From: Asterochloris sp. CNOR1
Taxonomy: Eukaryota > Chlorophyta > Trebouxiophyceae > Trebouxiales > Trebouxiaceae
Assembly (NCBI GenBank): GCA_963969365.1
Contig: OZ017751.1
Span: 1,364,001 to 1,428,000, forward strand
Direction of reading: 5' to 3'
Length of the DNA stretch: 64,000 nucleotides
The notes under the pieces were generated by a model that saw only the letters and a program-made list of their open reading frames with translations, ran no database searches and was not told the origin of the DNA. This document shows positions 24,612 through 34,700 of the stretch, in pieces. Numbering within the stretch: the stretch's first letter is position 1; each line of letters starts with the position of its first letter. A program made the translations under genes and the position numbers.

Positions 24612-27600
24612 ATGCCTTTCTCACTTGAGATCTGCCGCATGCAGGATGCTTCAGCGTTTCTGTCCTTCCTGCCTTTGGACAACAGCAGCAGCCTTGCAGA
24701 AGCAGAGCAGGTAGTGGAGCTGATCAGCGAGGATCTGGGAGGTGTATTGAGTCTGCCGCCTGGCGATTTCTGGCAGCTGCTCCAGAGCAGCAGCAGCCTG
24801 CGAGCCTGCCTGGACTCCTACTTGAAGAACTGCAGGTTGGTGGAAGACACACACAAGCAGGACGCAGATTGAGCACCAGTCTGGCTTGCACTGGTGTCTG
24901 CACCCTTAGATGTCCTGTCGCTGCGTTGCTGAATGCAGTCCATGTCAGTGATGTCCTGCTGCAGGCGGCCGTTTGACCCTGCAGCAGACACAGATGCGGA
25001 GCCCTCAGCGGCCAGGAAGCTGCTCGCCAAACGCATCTTCTCTGTGTACATGCGCATGTGAGCTCAGACTCTCCTGCTGTACAGCATGCTGCATCCTGCC
25101 TGCGCTGTGTTGTGCCGCCTGTCATGATGCTGCAGTGCATCTCGGGGCCTGGCCTGGGCTCTTGTCTGTCTCTTCATGCAGCATGCAAGCAGTGGGTGAA
25201 GCGCTGCTGGGTCCTGGCAGTGTTGTGTGTGTGATGAAGACTGCATCACATCTGCGCAGACGCTGACGTGGCTGGGATGCAGTTGTGGGTGGGAGGCCAG
25301 TCAGAGTTTGGATGCTCGTGTCTGAGTGCCTGTATGCTGCCTCTGCTGTTCATGGCTTGCATGGACCATCAAGTCAAGGGCACTGCATTGCTGCAGGGTG
25401 ACTCTGGAGGCCAAACCTGGCTCGCCGCCACCAGTCAGGCAGGCCGCCATGCTGTATGACCTGTCGCTCTTGGATGTGCCCAAGCTGCTGGACCTTGCAG
25501 CCCTTTACGGCACAGGCAGCCCCAAGCTGGTGCACCGCCTGATGCAGCAGGTGATTGCGGACAGACATTGCACCTGTCCTGTGCTGCTTGTTGACCTGGC
25601 AGCTCTGTATGTACCCAAGCTGGTGCACTGCCTGTTATGGCAAGTCTGCTGTGGACTTTTCATCTGTTCCACTAGGAGCTGCGCATCAGACCTTTGGCAG
25701 CATGCTGTTCTGCTAGATAATGAAGTCTTCACAGCTCCTCCAGATTGAGGCCTCTTCCCTGTAGGCACTTACCCTGCACAGCTACCGCGCCTTTCTGTTG
25801 CTTGTGCCTGGTGCAAGCGCTCGCCCTGCAGCCCACCAGTGTGCATGGCTGCTTGCATGATGGTTGCAAGCACACTTAACAGCAGCGCTCCTCTTTGGAA
25901 GACGTCTCAAGGACATGCAAGGAGAAATGCCATGGAAATAAACCAGGAGAAGTTTGTTCCTGGTGCAGGGAAATGAACTGCATGAGGGATCCTGTGAAAA
26001 TTGAATAAGCCATTGAGTGGAGGCTTCTCCCTGGTGCAGGCGCTGGCCCTGCAGCCCAAGTTCGCTCAGGACTTCCTGGGGCAGCTGTCAGGCCTGGCCA
26101 GCAACCTGCACGACGTGCAGCAGACCTGCATGCAGGCTGCAACGCAGCTGCAGAAGGGTGCGGCGGATGCCGGCCTGCTGTCAGGCATTGCTGGTGAGAG
26201 AGCAGCCTTGACTTTGATGCCTGCACAGACTGCAGAGCTGGCGCCAGCAGTGTGAGCAAGCAATCAGAAACCTGGCAAAGAGTATAACCAGCAGGGCGGT
26301 ACACAGCCATTCGTGTCAGCTTGGCAGACCCAAAGATGCTGCAACGCCCAAATGGCGGTGGCGGGTTGTCTGATGCCGGTATGCAGCAAATGCCATGCTC
26401 CCAGCTCATCATCGAGCTGCAAGTTTGTATGAGCCTTCTCTTTTAGGTGATGCTGACCTGTACGTCATGAGCAGGGGCTTCAGAACTGTGCTTGTGGCTG
26501 GTCCTCTCCAAATGTGCCTGCTGCTGTTTGCACTGGGGGCTCAAGAAGAATCGACAGTAGCCACAAAGATCAGTGACCTGTCTGCAGATGGCTTCAGCTG
26601 CCCGCAGGCCCTGGCCTGACGGGTTTGTGCACTGATGGCTGTTGAGCTTCACAGTACCTCACAATCTTCATTGTCTTGCCTACAGATGGCATCAGCTACC
26701 TGAGGGACTGTGCCCTGACGCTGTGTGCGCTGCTGCTAGCCTTCCCAGCCTGTGGCCAGCTGCTGCTGCACAACCATGCTGCCCTGCTAGGCGCTCTCCA
26801 AGCGGTGCATGATGACCTCCTGCCTCTGGCCCATGCCGCACTGACCAAGCACTCTGCAAGCGCTGCGGTGGCTCAGGTGGGTCCTTGGAAGACTTTGTGC
26901 GCATGTCTGGCAGAGCTTCATACAGGCTCGTGACTCGTGAGACTCTGTAGCTTGCCATTAGACATATCTGCAATTATTTTACTCAGGACTGAGGTTCCTG
27001 CAAGAGCCTTATCAGAGCACAGTGCATGCCATAGTCTCCCCTGGAAGCTGCTCTTCCCTCTTTCACCTGTCGTTATTCGTTGCCAGAGCGCATGAGCGCA
27101 TGAGGGCTGCAAGTCCACATGCGCTGTCAGCAGCCCTTGAGCTGGCTCCGTTCTCACAAGCAAGCACTTGCAAGACGCTGTTTGCATGGCAAGCTCAGCA
27201 TGCAGAAAGCAAGCCAGATTGCTGTCCTTGTGCTTCGTTGTATAGCGTTGTGAGCTATCGCTTGCAGTTCAATTTCTTTTCGCTGCTGACCCTCAGCATT
27301 CCATGGCATTCAGGCAGGCAGCCAGCTTCACCAGCTGCAGGCAGCGCTACTCAAGATGACACAGCTGGTGACTGTGTCCGCATGCCTTCAGCACCATCCT
27401 CTGCCGCGGCTGGGCTCCCTCCCAGCAGCTGGGGCTGTGCTGAGCACCCCAGCGGCAAGAGGTGGCGCCCTGCTGACGGTCGCCATTGCTGCAGGTGGGG
27501 AGTTGCTGCAGACAGGACTTGCTGCTGTGCAATCCCAAGCAGCAGGCTGACACCCTAGTGCATACTTGGTGGCTTGGTTGTGCATGCTCCCTTCTTGCAG

Positions 27601-30600
27601 AGCCGCCTGGGGCTTGCCTGTGCTGATGGCAGTCATGCCTGCCACAGACACCTCCAACTGCCTGCAGGAGGGGGTGCACACCAGCACGGTGACGCTTGTC
27701 TGCTGCAGCAGGCTGGCAGCCGGTGCAACCTCTCACAGCAGATCAGGGCAGCTCTGTCAAAGGTGTGCCTCACTGGAGTTTGCTATGACGTGCCAGGCTG
27801 TCCACCTGGGCTCACCTGCAGCGTGACAGAACCGTGAGCTGGCCTGTGCTGGAGTGCACAGGCTCCTGAGCCAGCCCTCCTGCTCCAACAGTGGGCACGG
27901 ACTGACAGCTGGCTGCTGCTTGTTGTGCAGAAGGTGCTGGAGCTGGACAGTGAGCAGCAAGACTACCTGGGTGTCCTGCTCGGCAGCCCTCTGCAGCAAG
28001 CAGCCACAGGTCCCAGCTCCAGCATTTCAGGTAGGCTTTTCTGTCATGGGTATGTATCCACAAGGCGCCGTTGCCAAACCTTCCTACTGGCATGGGCCAA
28101 GGCCATGCGCAGCAGACAAGGCCTCTGACACACTACTGCTGCTGCAGCTGCACCCCCCCGGCTCAGCCCAAATGTACATAAGCAGCTTGCCCAGATCCAT
28201 GAGGTCCTGCCAGACTACAGCGACGGCTTCCTGATGATTTGCCTGCAACATTTCAGAGCCAACACCGAGCAGGTGCTGCATGCGCTGCTGGAGGGCTCCC
28301 TGCCGGAGGAGCTGCAGAAGCTGGATCCACAGATGCCACTGCAGCCAGGTGACCATTCCAACAGCCAGGGGACAGGCAAGGGTGGGGCAGGTGGGTCAGT
28401 GTTGTGCAGAGGCTGTCTCAATGTCTTGCTGCATACCGGGCAGCCATGGTCTGGCATGGATCCAACGCTTGTGTGACGGCACCTGGCACCTGGCCCACAT
28501 GTAGCGCTTCTTGGGAGGGCTTGACATTGTCTGCCCAATGGGGTGCAGCTTGATGACCACAAGATCTTGCTTGAGACTACAGATCTTGAAGGGTCTCTGA
28601 CCCAACAACATCTTCAGCTCTCCTGGCTAGGCTGGACTGACACACCTCTTACTGCCTCTTATTGCATTGCAGGTCAGTCAGAGATGTCTTGGTCATGCCT
28701 GGCCCAGCAGGAGGTGGCAGACAGGGAGGCCGCAGCTGCAAGGCGCACTGCAGATGCCCAGGCTGGCCTGACTGCAGAGCAGGAAGCGCGCAAGGCCACT
28801 CACAAGGTGTGCAGGCAGCAGCCCATCCTTTCAGGTAGCAGCCTGCTTGCTGTGTTACCGTCCTGCTTATCATCACAGGGCTGTGTGCACACAGCAGCAC
28901 CTCAAAACAAACAGCAGCCTGCTTGCTGCATGGCAGACTGCCATCATACTGTAGATTTGTGCTGTTGTCCGGCAGGCCGCAACAAGGTAGATAACTGGCC
29001 GCAGCCCATGTTTACCCATCTACTCTGCAAGCAGCATGACTGAAGTGCATGACACCTGTGCATTCCGCTCACAAGCCTCTCTAACACTGCTGTGTGCACA
29101 CAGCCCAGGTCTCCATCTAATCCTGCCCACTGCATCGCCAAACATCTCACAGCATCAGGCTTGAGCTGTAATCGCAGGCCACCGCCAGAATGCTGGATGC
29201 GCGTAGCACTGCCGACAAGCAGGCCATTGCAAGGCATGCAGATGCAGCACAGTGGGATGATCTGGAATATGAGGTGGGCAGGCACAGCCATCCCCCAGGC
29301 CCTGCAGTGCTCCGTGCCACGCAGCCTCCCCTTGCTGTGCACTGTGCTCTGCTGAACGTTATGCCCTGCAGTGCATCTGGAGTGAAGCATTTCTGAACTG
29401 CACCTTGTCGGCAGCCGACACAGTGTGGAAGGCACCAGCAAGATTGGGTGCAGACGTGGCACCAGGCAGCCGCCTGCTGGCAAGCACTCCCTGGCTAGAG
29501 AGCTGCTGCCAGCATGAGCCCTAGCACTACACACCTCCAGTCTTGCATGCACACCTCAAGCAAATTCCAAGCAGTGAGCTGAAAGTTGCTGATGGTCTGC
29601 AGGACGAATATGACGATTCATATGACGACCTGCAGCCTGGCACAGCTGACGGGGTGGCTGATGTGGAAGGTGAGGCGATGAGACGGGAGCACTCAACCTT
29701 GCTGCCATAAGGAAGGCAGAGTGTGCACGCACATGTACAGTCTGCAGTGCTGCAACAATCAGACGAGCTCTGCAGCATTGGGGAGCACTGCTCTGTCTGC
29801 CTGTACAGCCTGAAGGGTGCAGCGATGTACCTTCTTCATCTTCAGACAGATATTGCAATGCTCGTTGGCCCCAATTTGCTGTGGGCAAGGCATGGTGAGC
29901 ATGCCATTGCATCAACAACACGCTGCATCAGCCTTGCCCTTCACCATTTGCACTCACCGACATACATGCAGGGGGCGATGACCATGCTGCTGCCTCGAGT
30001 TCACGCCCAGTAGCTGGCCCCAGCCAGGCCAGCAGCTCACAGGCCCGAGGCAGAAGCAAGCAGCCAGCCAGCAGACGCTGGGTTCTCAATGGCAAGATAT
30101 ACAACTACTCAAAGCCTGGAGCCAAGGAGGTGGCTGGCCAAGAGGCTGCAGAGGGCTTGGTGGCAGCAGCAGCTGACGAGATAATGGGACTTGGCCGCGG
30201 AGGCAATGTGCCTGAGGGCCCAGATGCGCTGCAGCAAAGCGGGCCCAGGCAGAGACCACACTCGGGGCAGGGCCAACACAGTGCTGGCCAGGGCACCAGC
30301 GCTGCCCAAAGCAGCGCCCCTTCCGGGCAGGGGCAGCGGGTTGCTGGGCAGAGCGGCGCTGCTGTAGCGCCTGCTGGCCAGGGCAGGGGCGTCAGGCAGC
30401 AGCAGAGGGGGCAGGAGGGCACCAGCCGGCCCAGAGTGGTGGCTGTGCCCCGCATCCTGCAGGCTGAGGACGAGGCGCTGCAGCAGCAGCCCCGCCAATC
30501 TGCTGCAGCGCCTCGCCCTGGTGTGGGTCCTGGCAGAGCAGAGCTGCCAAAGCAGCCCAGGCGAGAAGGGGCCTCAGGCAGAGCACAGCCACAGCAGCAG

Positions 30601-30819
30601 CCTAGGCAAGGTGACAAAGCAGACATTGGGGATGCTGCTGATGGCGATGAGAGTGATGGTGCTCAAGCTGGCCCCTCAGGGTCTGGCAGGGGCAGGGGCC
30701 GCGGAGGCAGGGGCCTCACAAGAGACCAGCTTGACCACAGGAGAAAGGACATGAACAAGGCAGCCCACGCCAACCACAACCGCAAGGAGAAGGCCTTCAA
30801 CAAGCAGACGCTGCCATGA
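24612..30819 (+). CDS. ASCC2: ASCC2 homologue (CUE-domain subunit of the ASC-1 complex)
   Basis: ASCC2 binds K63-linked ubiquitin through a CUE domain and works with the ASCC3 helicase in alkylation repair and ribosome quality control. ATG 24612 starts the exon with LPPGDFWQLLQSSSSLRACL, DSYLKNCR, matching the animal N-terminal region (…HDKFWCQ…LQKCLDSYLR). It splices to RPFDPAADTDAEPSAARKLL AKRIFSVYMRM, then AAMLYDLSLLDVPKLLDLAA near 25450, LQPKFAQDFLGQLSGLASNL near 26050, and the YLRDCALTLCALLLAFPACG exon near 26695. The CUE domain is near 28190-28330 (QIHEVLPDYSDGFLMICLQH, VLHALLEGSLPEELQKLD). Downstream are DEYDDSYDDLQPG near 29610, equivalent to the acidic EDEYDDTYD stretch, and a 250-codon Gly/Gln-rich basic tail ending RRKDMNKAAHANHNRKEKAF. 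Several middle exons are unresolved. Tail-to-tail with CEP19, 42 bp apart. Confidence 0.87.
25485..25652 (+). repeat. ASCC2 exon end and its intronic copy, about 99 bp apart
   Basis: The exon end at 25485-25552 (encoding LLDLAALYG…KLVHRLMQQ) is followed in the intron by a diverged copy at 25584-25652. The copy would read LLVDLAALYVPKLVHCLL and carries its own GT. It has a six-base deletion relative to the exon. Confidence 0.7.
25808..26060 (+). repeat. Intronic copy of the ASCC2 LVQALALQPK exon start
   Basis: Bases 25808-25837 match 26031-26060 at 26 of 30 positions. The latter is the true exon (LVQALALQPKFAQ). The copy sits 223 bp upstream in the preceding intron. Confidence 0.65.
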
Positions 30820-30828
30820 ATGTGCACA

Positions 30829-30833
30829 TTACA
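30829..30833 (-). terminator. TGTAA poly(A)-signal-like motif for CEP19
   Basis: TGTAA on the minus strand 29 bp beyond the CEP19 stop, inside the 42-bp gap before the ASCC2 stop. Use of it would make the two 3' UTRs overlap. Motif-based only. Confidence 0.3.
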
Positions 30834-30861
30834 GGGATCATGATGTTGAGTGCATGCCCAA

Positions 30862-31455
30862 TCAGTCGCTGTCCCAGCTGTTCTGTGAGCGCTGATCTGA
30901 GAAGTCAGCCTGAATGTCATATTGGAAGCCAGGACTGCCTGGCATCACTGAGTTCTCCTGGAATGCTTTGTCCATCTGTGCCTGCAGCATGGCCACTGGC
31001 TCCTGACCCTGCAGTTCCCTCATACACTTTGCGCAAGATAAGCAGCTCACCTTGGCGGCGGCCAAGTCTTGCTCGCTGACCGCGTTGAGGTTCGCGTCAG
31101 GACTCATGGCATAGTGCTGGAATCCTTTGCCGGTCAGCTTGCTGCCACCGGATAGAGACAGGGTGGGGTTCAGCCTGACAAGCTCTTGCAGCAGATGCTG
31201 CATCTGCAGTGTATCAATGCAGAGGGAGGCTGGCAGGGCCTGCTTCACCTGTAGCAATGCTTCTGCTCAGCAAGCTGTCAGACGTGCATCCAAACGGTGA
31301 AACCAGCCTACCTTGCGTGCCAGAGAGTGCCCATCCATGTGTGCAAACGACTCCCTGAGGTGAAGTCTTCGTATGCGTCTCTTGTCTCGTTCATCTTTGT
31401 ACTCTACAAGGAAGGACGGAGGATGGGCTTTGACGCCTGCTCTGACGAGTTCCAT
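30862..31455 (-). CDS. CEP19: CEP19 homologue (ciliary basal-body protein)
   Basis: In animals and Chlamydomonas-type algae CEP19 sits at the distal basal body and recruits RABL2 and IFT-B to start ciliary transport. Three exons: 31455-31312 (MELVRAGVKAHPPSFLVEYK, IRRLHLRESFAHMDG), 31248 to about 31050, and about 30990-30862. The first exon matches the family's short N-terminus (…PPAIILIYE…K.R.R.MPVR). The second gives LVRLNPTLSLSGG and ANLNAVSEQDLAAAK, and the third ends MPGSPGFQYDIQADF and NSWDSD, corresponding to the DPNFVYDIEVEF signature and acidic tail. The ATG at 31455 is the first in frame after an upstream stop and aligns with the family start. It shares a 263-bp divergent upstream region with the SAP gene. 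Confidence 0.85.
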
Positions 31456-31718
31456 GAAAGAGAGAACAGATGGTATGCTGGTCAAAAGCCTCTTCTCTTC
31501 TCTGGTCAGAGGTCCCACTTGCGCAGTGCTAAGAGGGGTCCATTCCCGTGGGGGCTTCCGTCACTCAGGTGATGAATGACGCTGCACCTCTGGTCAGGCT
31601 TCCTGTATTCTGTTGTTAAGGAGCAGATTTCCCATCTGCAGCAGTGGTGACCTGTGTGACTGATGCAACCTTGTGTGCTGTGTCAGGGGGCCATCCTTCG
31701 GGACAGCTGCCAGGCCCC
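31456..31718. promoter_or_regulatory. Divergent intergenic region CEP19 / SAP-TM gene
   Basis: 263 bp between two head-to-head ATGs. No TATA-like element is evident. It probably acts as a bidirectional promoter, inferred from spacing only. Confidence 0.35.
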
Positions 31719-34700
31719 ATGTCAGGCAGGCCTTCTGCCAGGCCCAAGCAGAGCTGGAGTGGAGTCCCAGCTGAGCTTCTCACATACCAGGCACTAAAGC
31801 AGGAAGCTGCCCGCCTGGGCGTCAGTCCAGCTGGGTAAGTTTGGAGCCCATGTTCACTTCTCTGTTCAGCACCGCATGCCCCCAATCCGCTTGTGCTGCT
31901 CCTGTGCCTTGTCAGCCTGTCTCATTGCCCTGCAGCAAGAAGACCGATGTGATGCGACGCGTGGTGGCGGCCAGGCAGGCTGCTGGGGAGCAGGACTTGT
32001 TCATGACTGATGCGCGCCTGGCTGAGCTGCAGCAGCGTTCCAGGAACTCCCGCGGCATCTCGGCCTCTGCAGCCTCACCAGCTCAGGTCAGACCCTCATA
32101 ACAGTGAGCTTGGCAAACAGGAAACACACCAATGCTGTGCCTTACCCCACTGACTTACTTCCGGGGCCTGTTGTCTGCTGTGCCGGCAGAGGCAGGGCTT
32201 CCCCAGCAGGTACCTGCAATGTCTCTGCAGCCTCACTCAATCAAATCAGAAACTTGCTGAAATGCGCCTGCCAACAGGAACCCCATGGGCATGCCTCCCA
32301 CTGACTCGATCCTAACTCCTGCTGTCTACCTAAACTTTTATTTACCTGTAGACACCTCGCAAGGCTTGACAACGAACAACAGGGCCTGCTGCATACTCCC
32401 AGCGTCAGTCACACCCAGGCTGCCTGCTGCATAGCCTCTCAACAGGGCAGCCTCAGCGGCCACTCACCATGCCATGCTGCACCAGCCCCACATATGTGTG
32501 TACCTCTGTGCTGTGGGGCCTCCACTTTGGGCAGTCGCAGGCTGCACATCATGCTTTCATGCAAACTCTGTTTAGCCTGCCCAGACCCTGGTACCGTGCA
32601 GGCCTTCTGCCGCGTGGCCGCTGGCCCCAAAGCAGCCACAATCATGCCAAGACTGTGCTGCATGCCAGTTTCTTACTTCCTGGATCTCTTTGCTGCACAT
32701 GCTGCTTGCCACCTCTGGCCAGGGCAGTATCGGGCTGCACAATGAGCCTTTCCAAACACTCTCTTAAGTTGCCAGGATCCTCCTGTGGTGCAGGCCCTGC
32801 ACCAGCCACATTCACATACAGGCTTTGCTGCATGCCAATCTAATGTCCCCAGCTCTCGCTGTTGTGCAGGCCTCCAATCAGGGCAGCTTGCGCCCCCGCA
32901 CCAGCCGGGCGCAGCCTGGCACGCCCCAGGTCGGTTCGTCTGTGCCAGCTGAGGACTCCCCCCTGCCCAACAGCGATAATTCAGGTGAGCCTCAACCAAC
33001 CAATCGCCTTCCCCACGCCAGTCTGAGCCTCAGCGCCTGCTGCTGCCGTTGCAGTGCTTGCCGGGCAGGTACCAAAGTCCTGCCATTGCCCCTCACGTGA
33101 AACCGTCCACAAAGCACTCTGGCCCACCGCACCGCCCACCTCACGCTGCGGGGCATTCATATACATTGTAATGTTGTTGGCAATGCCTTATTCCCTAATT
33201 TCTCAAACATGTGTTTGCCTTTTCAGACACTCAGGACGAAGAGGAGGATACCACAGAGGAGGAGAAGACTGACGATGATGAGGACATTGAGCCTGAGTGG
33301 GATGAGGAGGAGTTGGCGGATGATCACCAGCTCGACAGGGAGGCTGTGCGCCCCACCAGGCGCCCCAGTCCACGGGTAAGCATACCTTGTAGGGGGTGCA
33401 GGGGCATGTCTTTGAGGTAAAGGGCATGTTCATGTGCGCACTGGGGTTGCATGTGAACCCCACACAGCTGCCTGCTGGACAGGGATGCTGTGTGTTTAGC
33501 CAAGCCGCTGCTGGATGTGTATGGGGGTGGCCTGACAGGCATTTGCACCCGATGGTGAGGCTCTGCCCATGCCTGGTGGGTTTTGGTCAATGCAACTGGC
33601 ATAAGCTTGGACGTTATGCATGCTGAGCTATTCAAGCTATTGCAGGGCCTGCAAGGTAGCAGCTTGTGCATGCTCAGGCCTGATGCTGAAGCAGCAGCAC
33701 CATGCCTTGCATTTTCAAAGGACTCTGAGCTTGTAGAAGCCTGGCAAACAGTAGCTCTGCATCCTGATGGCTGTGCTCTGTCCCTGCAGTGAGGGCCGAC
33801 ACGCCGCACCCGGCAGCAGCAGCAACAGGGAGTGTTGCCCCTGCAAGCACCCTGCAAGCACAGGGCTTGGCACCAGCACAACTGCAAAGCAGTCACATCC
33901 TCGACAACATAACCCTATGCCTGCAGAGACGGCCATCAGCCCGCTCCCAGCAGCAGCAGCAGGGGACAGCCCCCAAGCTGGCAGCCGTCAGGCGCAAGGG
34001 GTCACAGGCAAAGAAGACAGTGGAGCAGACCGCACAGGCCGCGCAGCGCTTTGCACGCAACTTGCCATGGCAGTGGCTGCTGACTGCCCTGACTCTGGCG
34101 GCACTGCTGGGGCTGGGGACCCTGGCCTGGCGCCACCTTCCACAGCATGGTGGTGGCCTGCCGCACAGGTGAGTGCCGTGCTGTCCGCCAGCTTGCTGCA
34201 TGGCGGTGGGCTGCAGGCCAGTGCTGCCGTTCATCTACTGTGCACACCCCCTTGTGCAGCTTTGTGGCGGCCGGCAGTGCAGGGCGGCGGCGTGCTGTGG
34301 TGCCTCTGTTCTGCACAGGTGCATCGTGAGGCTGGAGACTTGAGCCTGTAACACCATGGTGGTAGCTTGCAGGGCACTTGACCAGTTGCAGCCGTGTGTT
34401 TGCTGTGCTGATGTGCACTGCAGCAGCATGGCAGTGGCCCGCGGCACAGGTATGCAGCGCTCTGCTGTGCATCTGCTGCGCACCTGTCCTGCGGAGTCAG
34501 TTTTGAGCAATGTTTTGAGCAGCAGGTCTTGCGCAGCTATCTAGCAGCCACTCTCAGCCGGCACCCCTATCGTGGGAACGAGCATCCCCATGGTGCACCG
34601 TCGGGCCTGGTGTCAATACATGGGCTGCATTGTTGTCGCATCTTCAACACCCATCTCCTCTATGAACCTGTGCAGGCTGCATGCCGGAGTGTCAAGCCTA

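Noticed and set aside
25876-26412. 178-codon minus-strand open frame
   Set aside because: It overlaps ASCC2 exons in antisense, has no family resemblance, and is explained by low stop frequency in GC-rich DNA.
30130-30626. Long minus-strand open frame rich in Cys/Pro/Leu
   Set aside because: It is the antisense shadow of the Gly/Gln-rich ASCC2 tail, and the plus strand fits the family C-terminus (basic, RRKDMNKAAHANHNRK).
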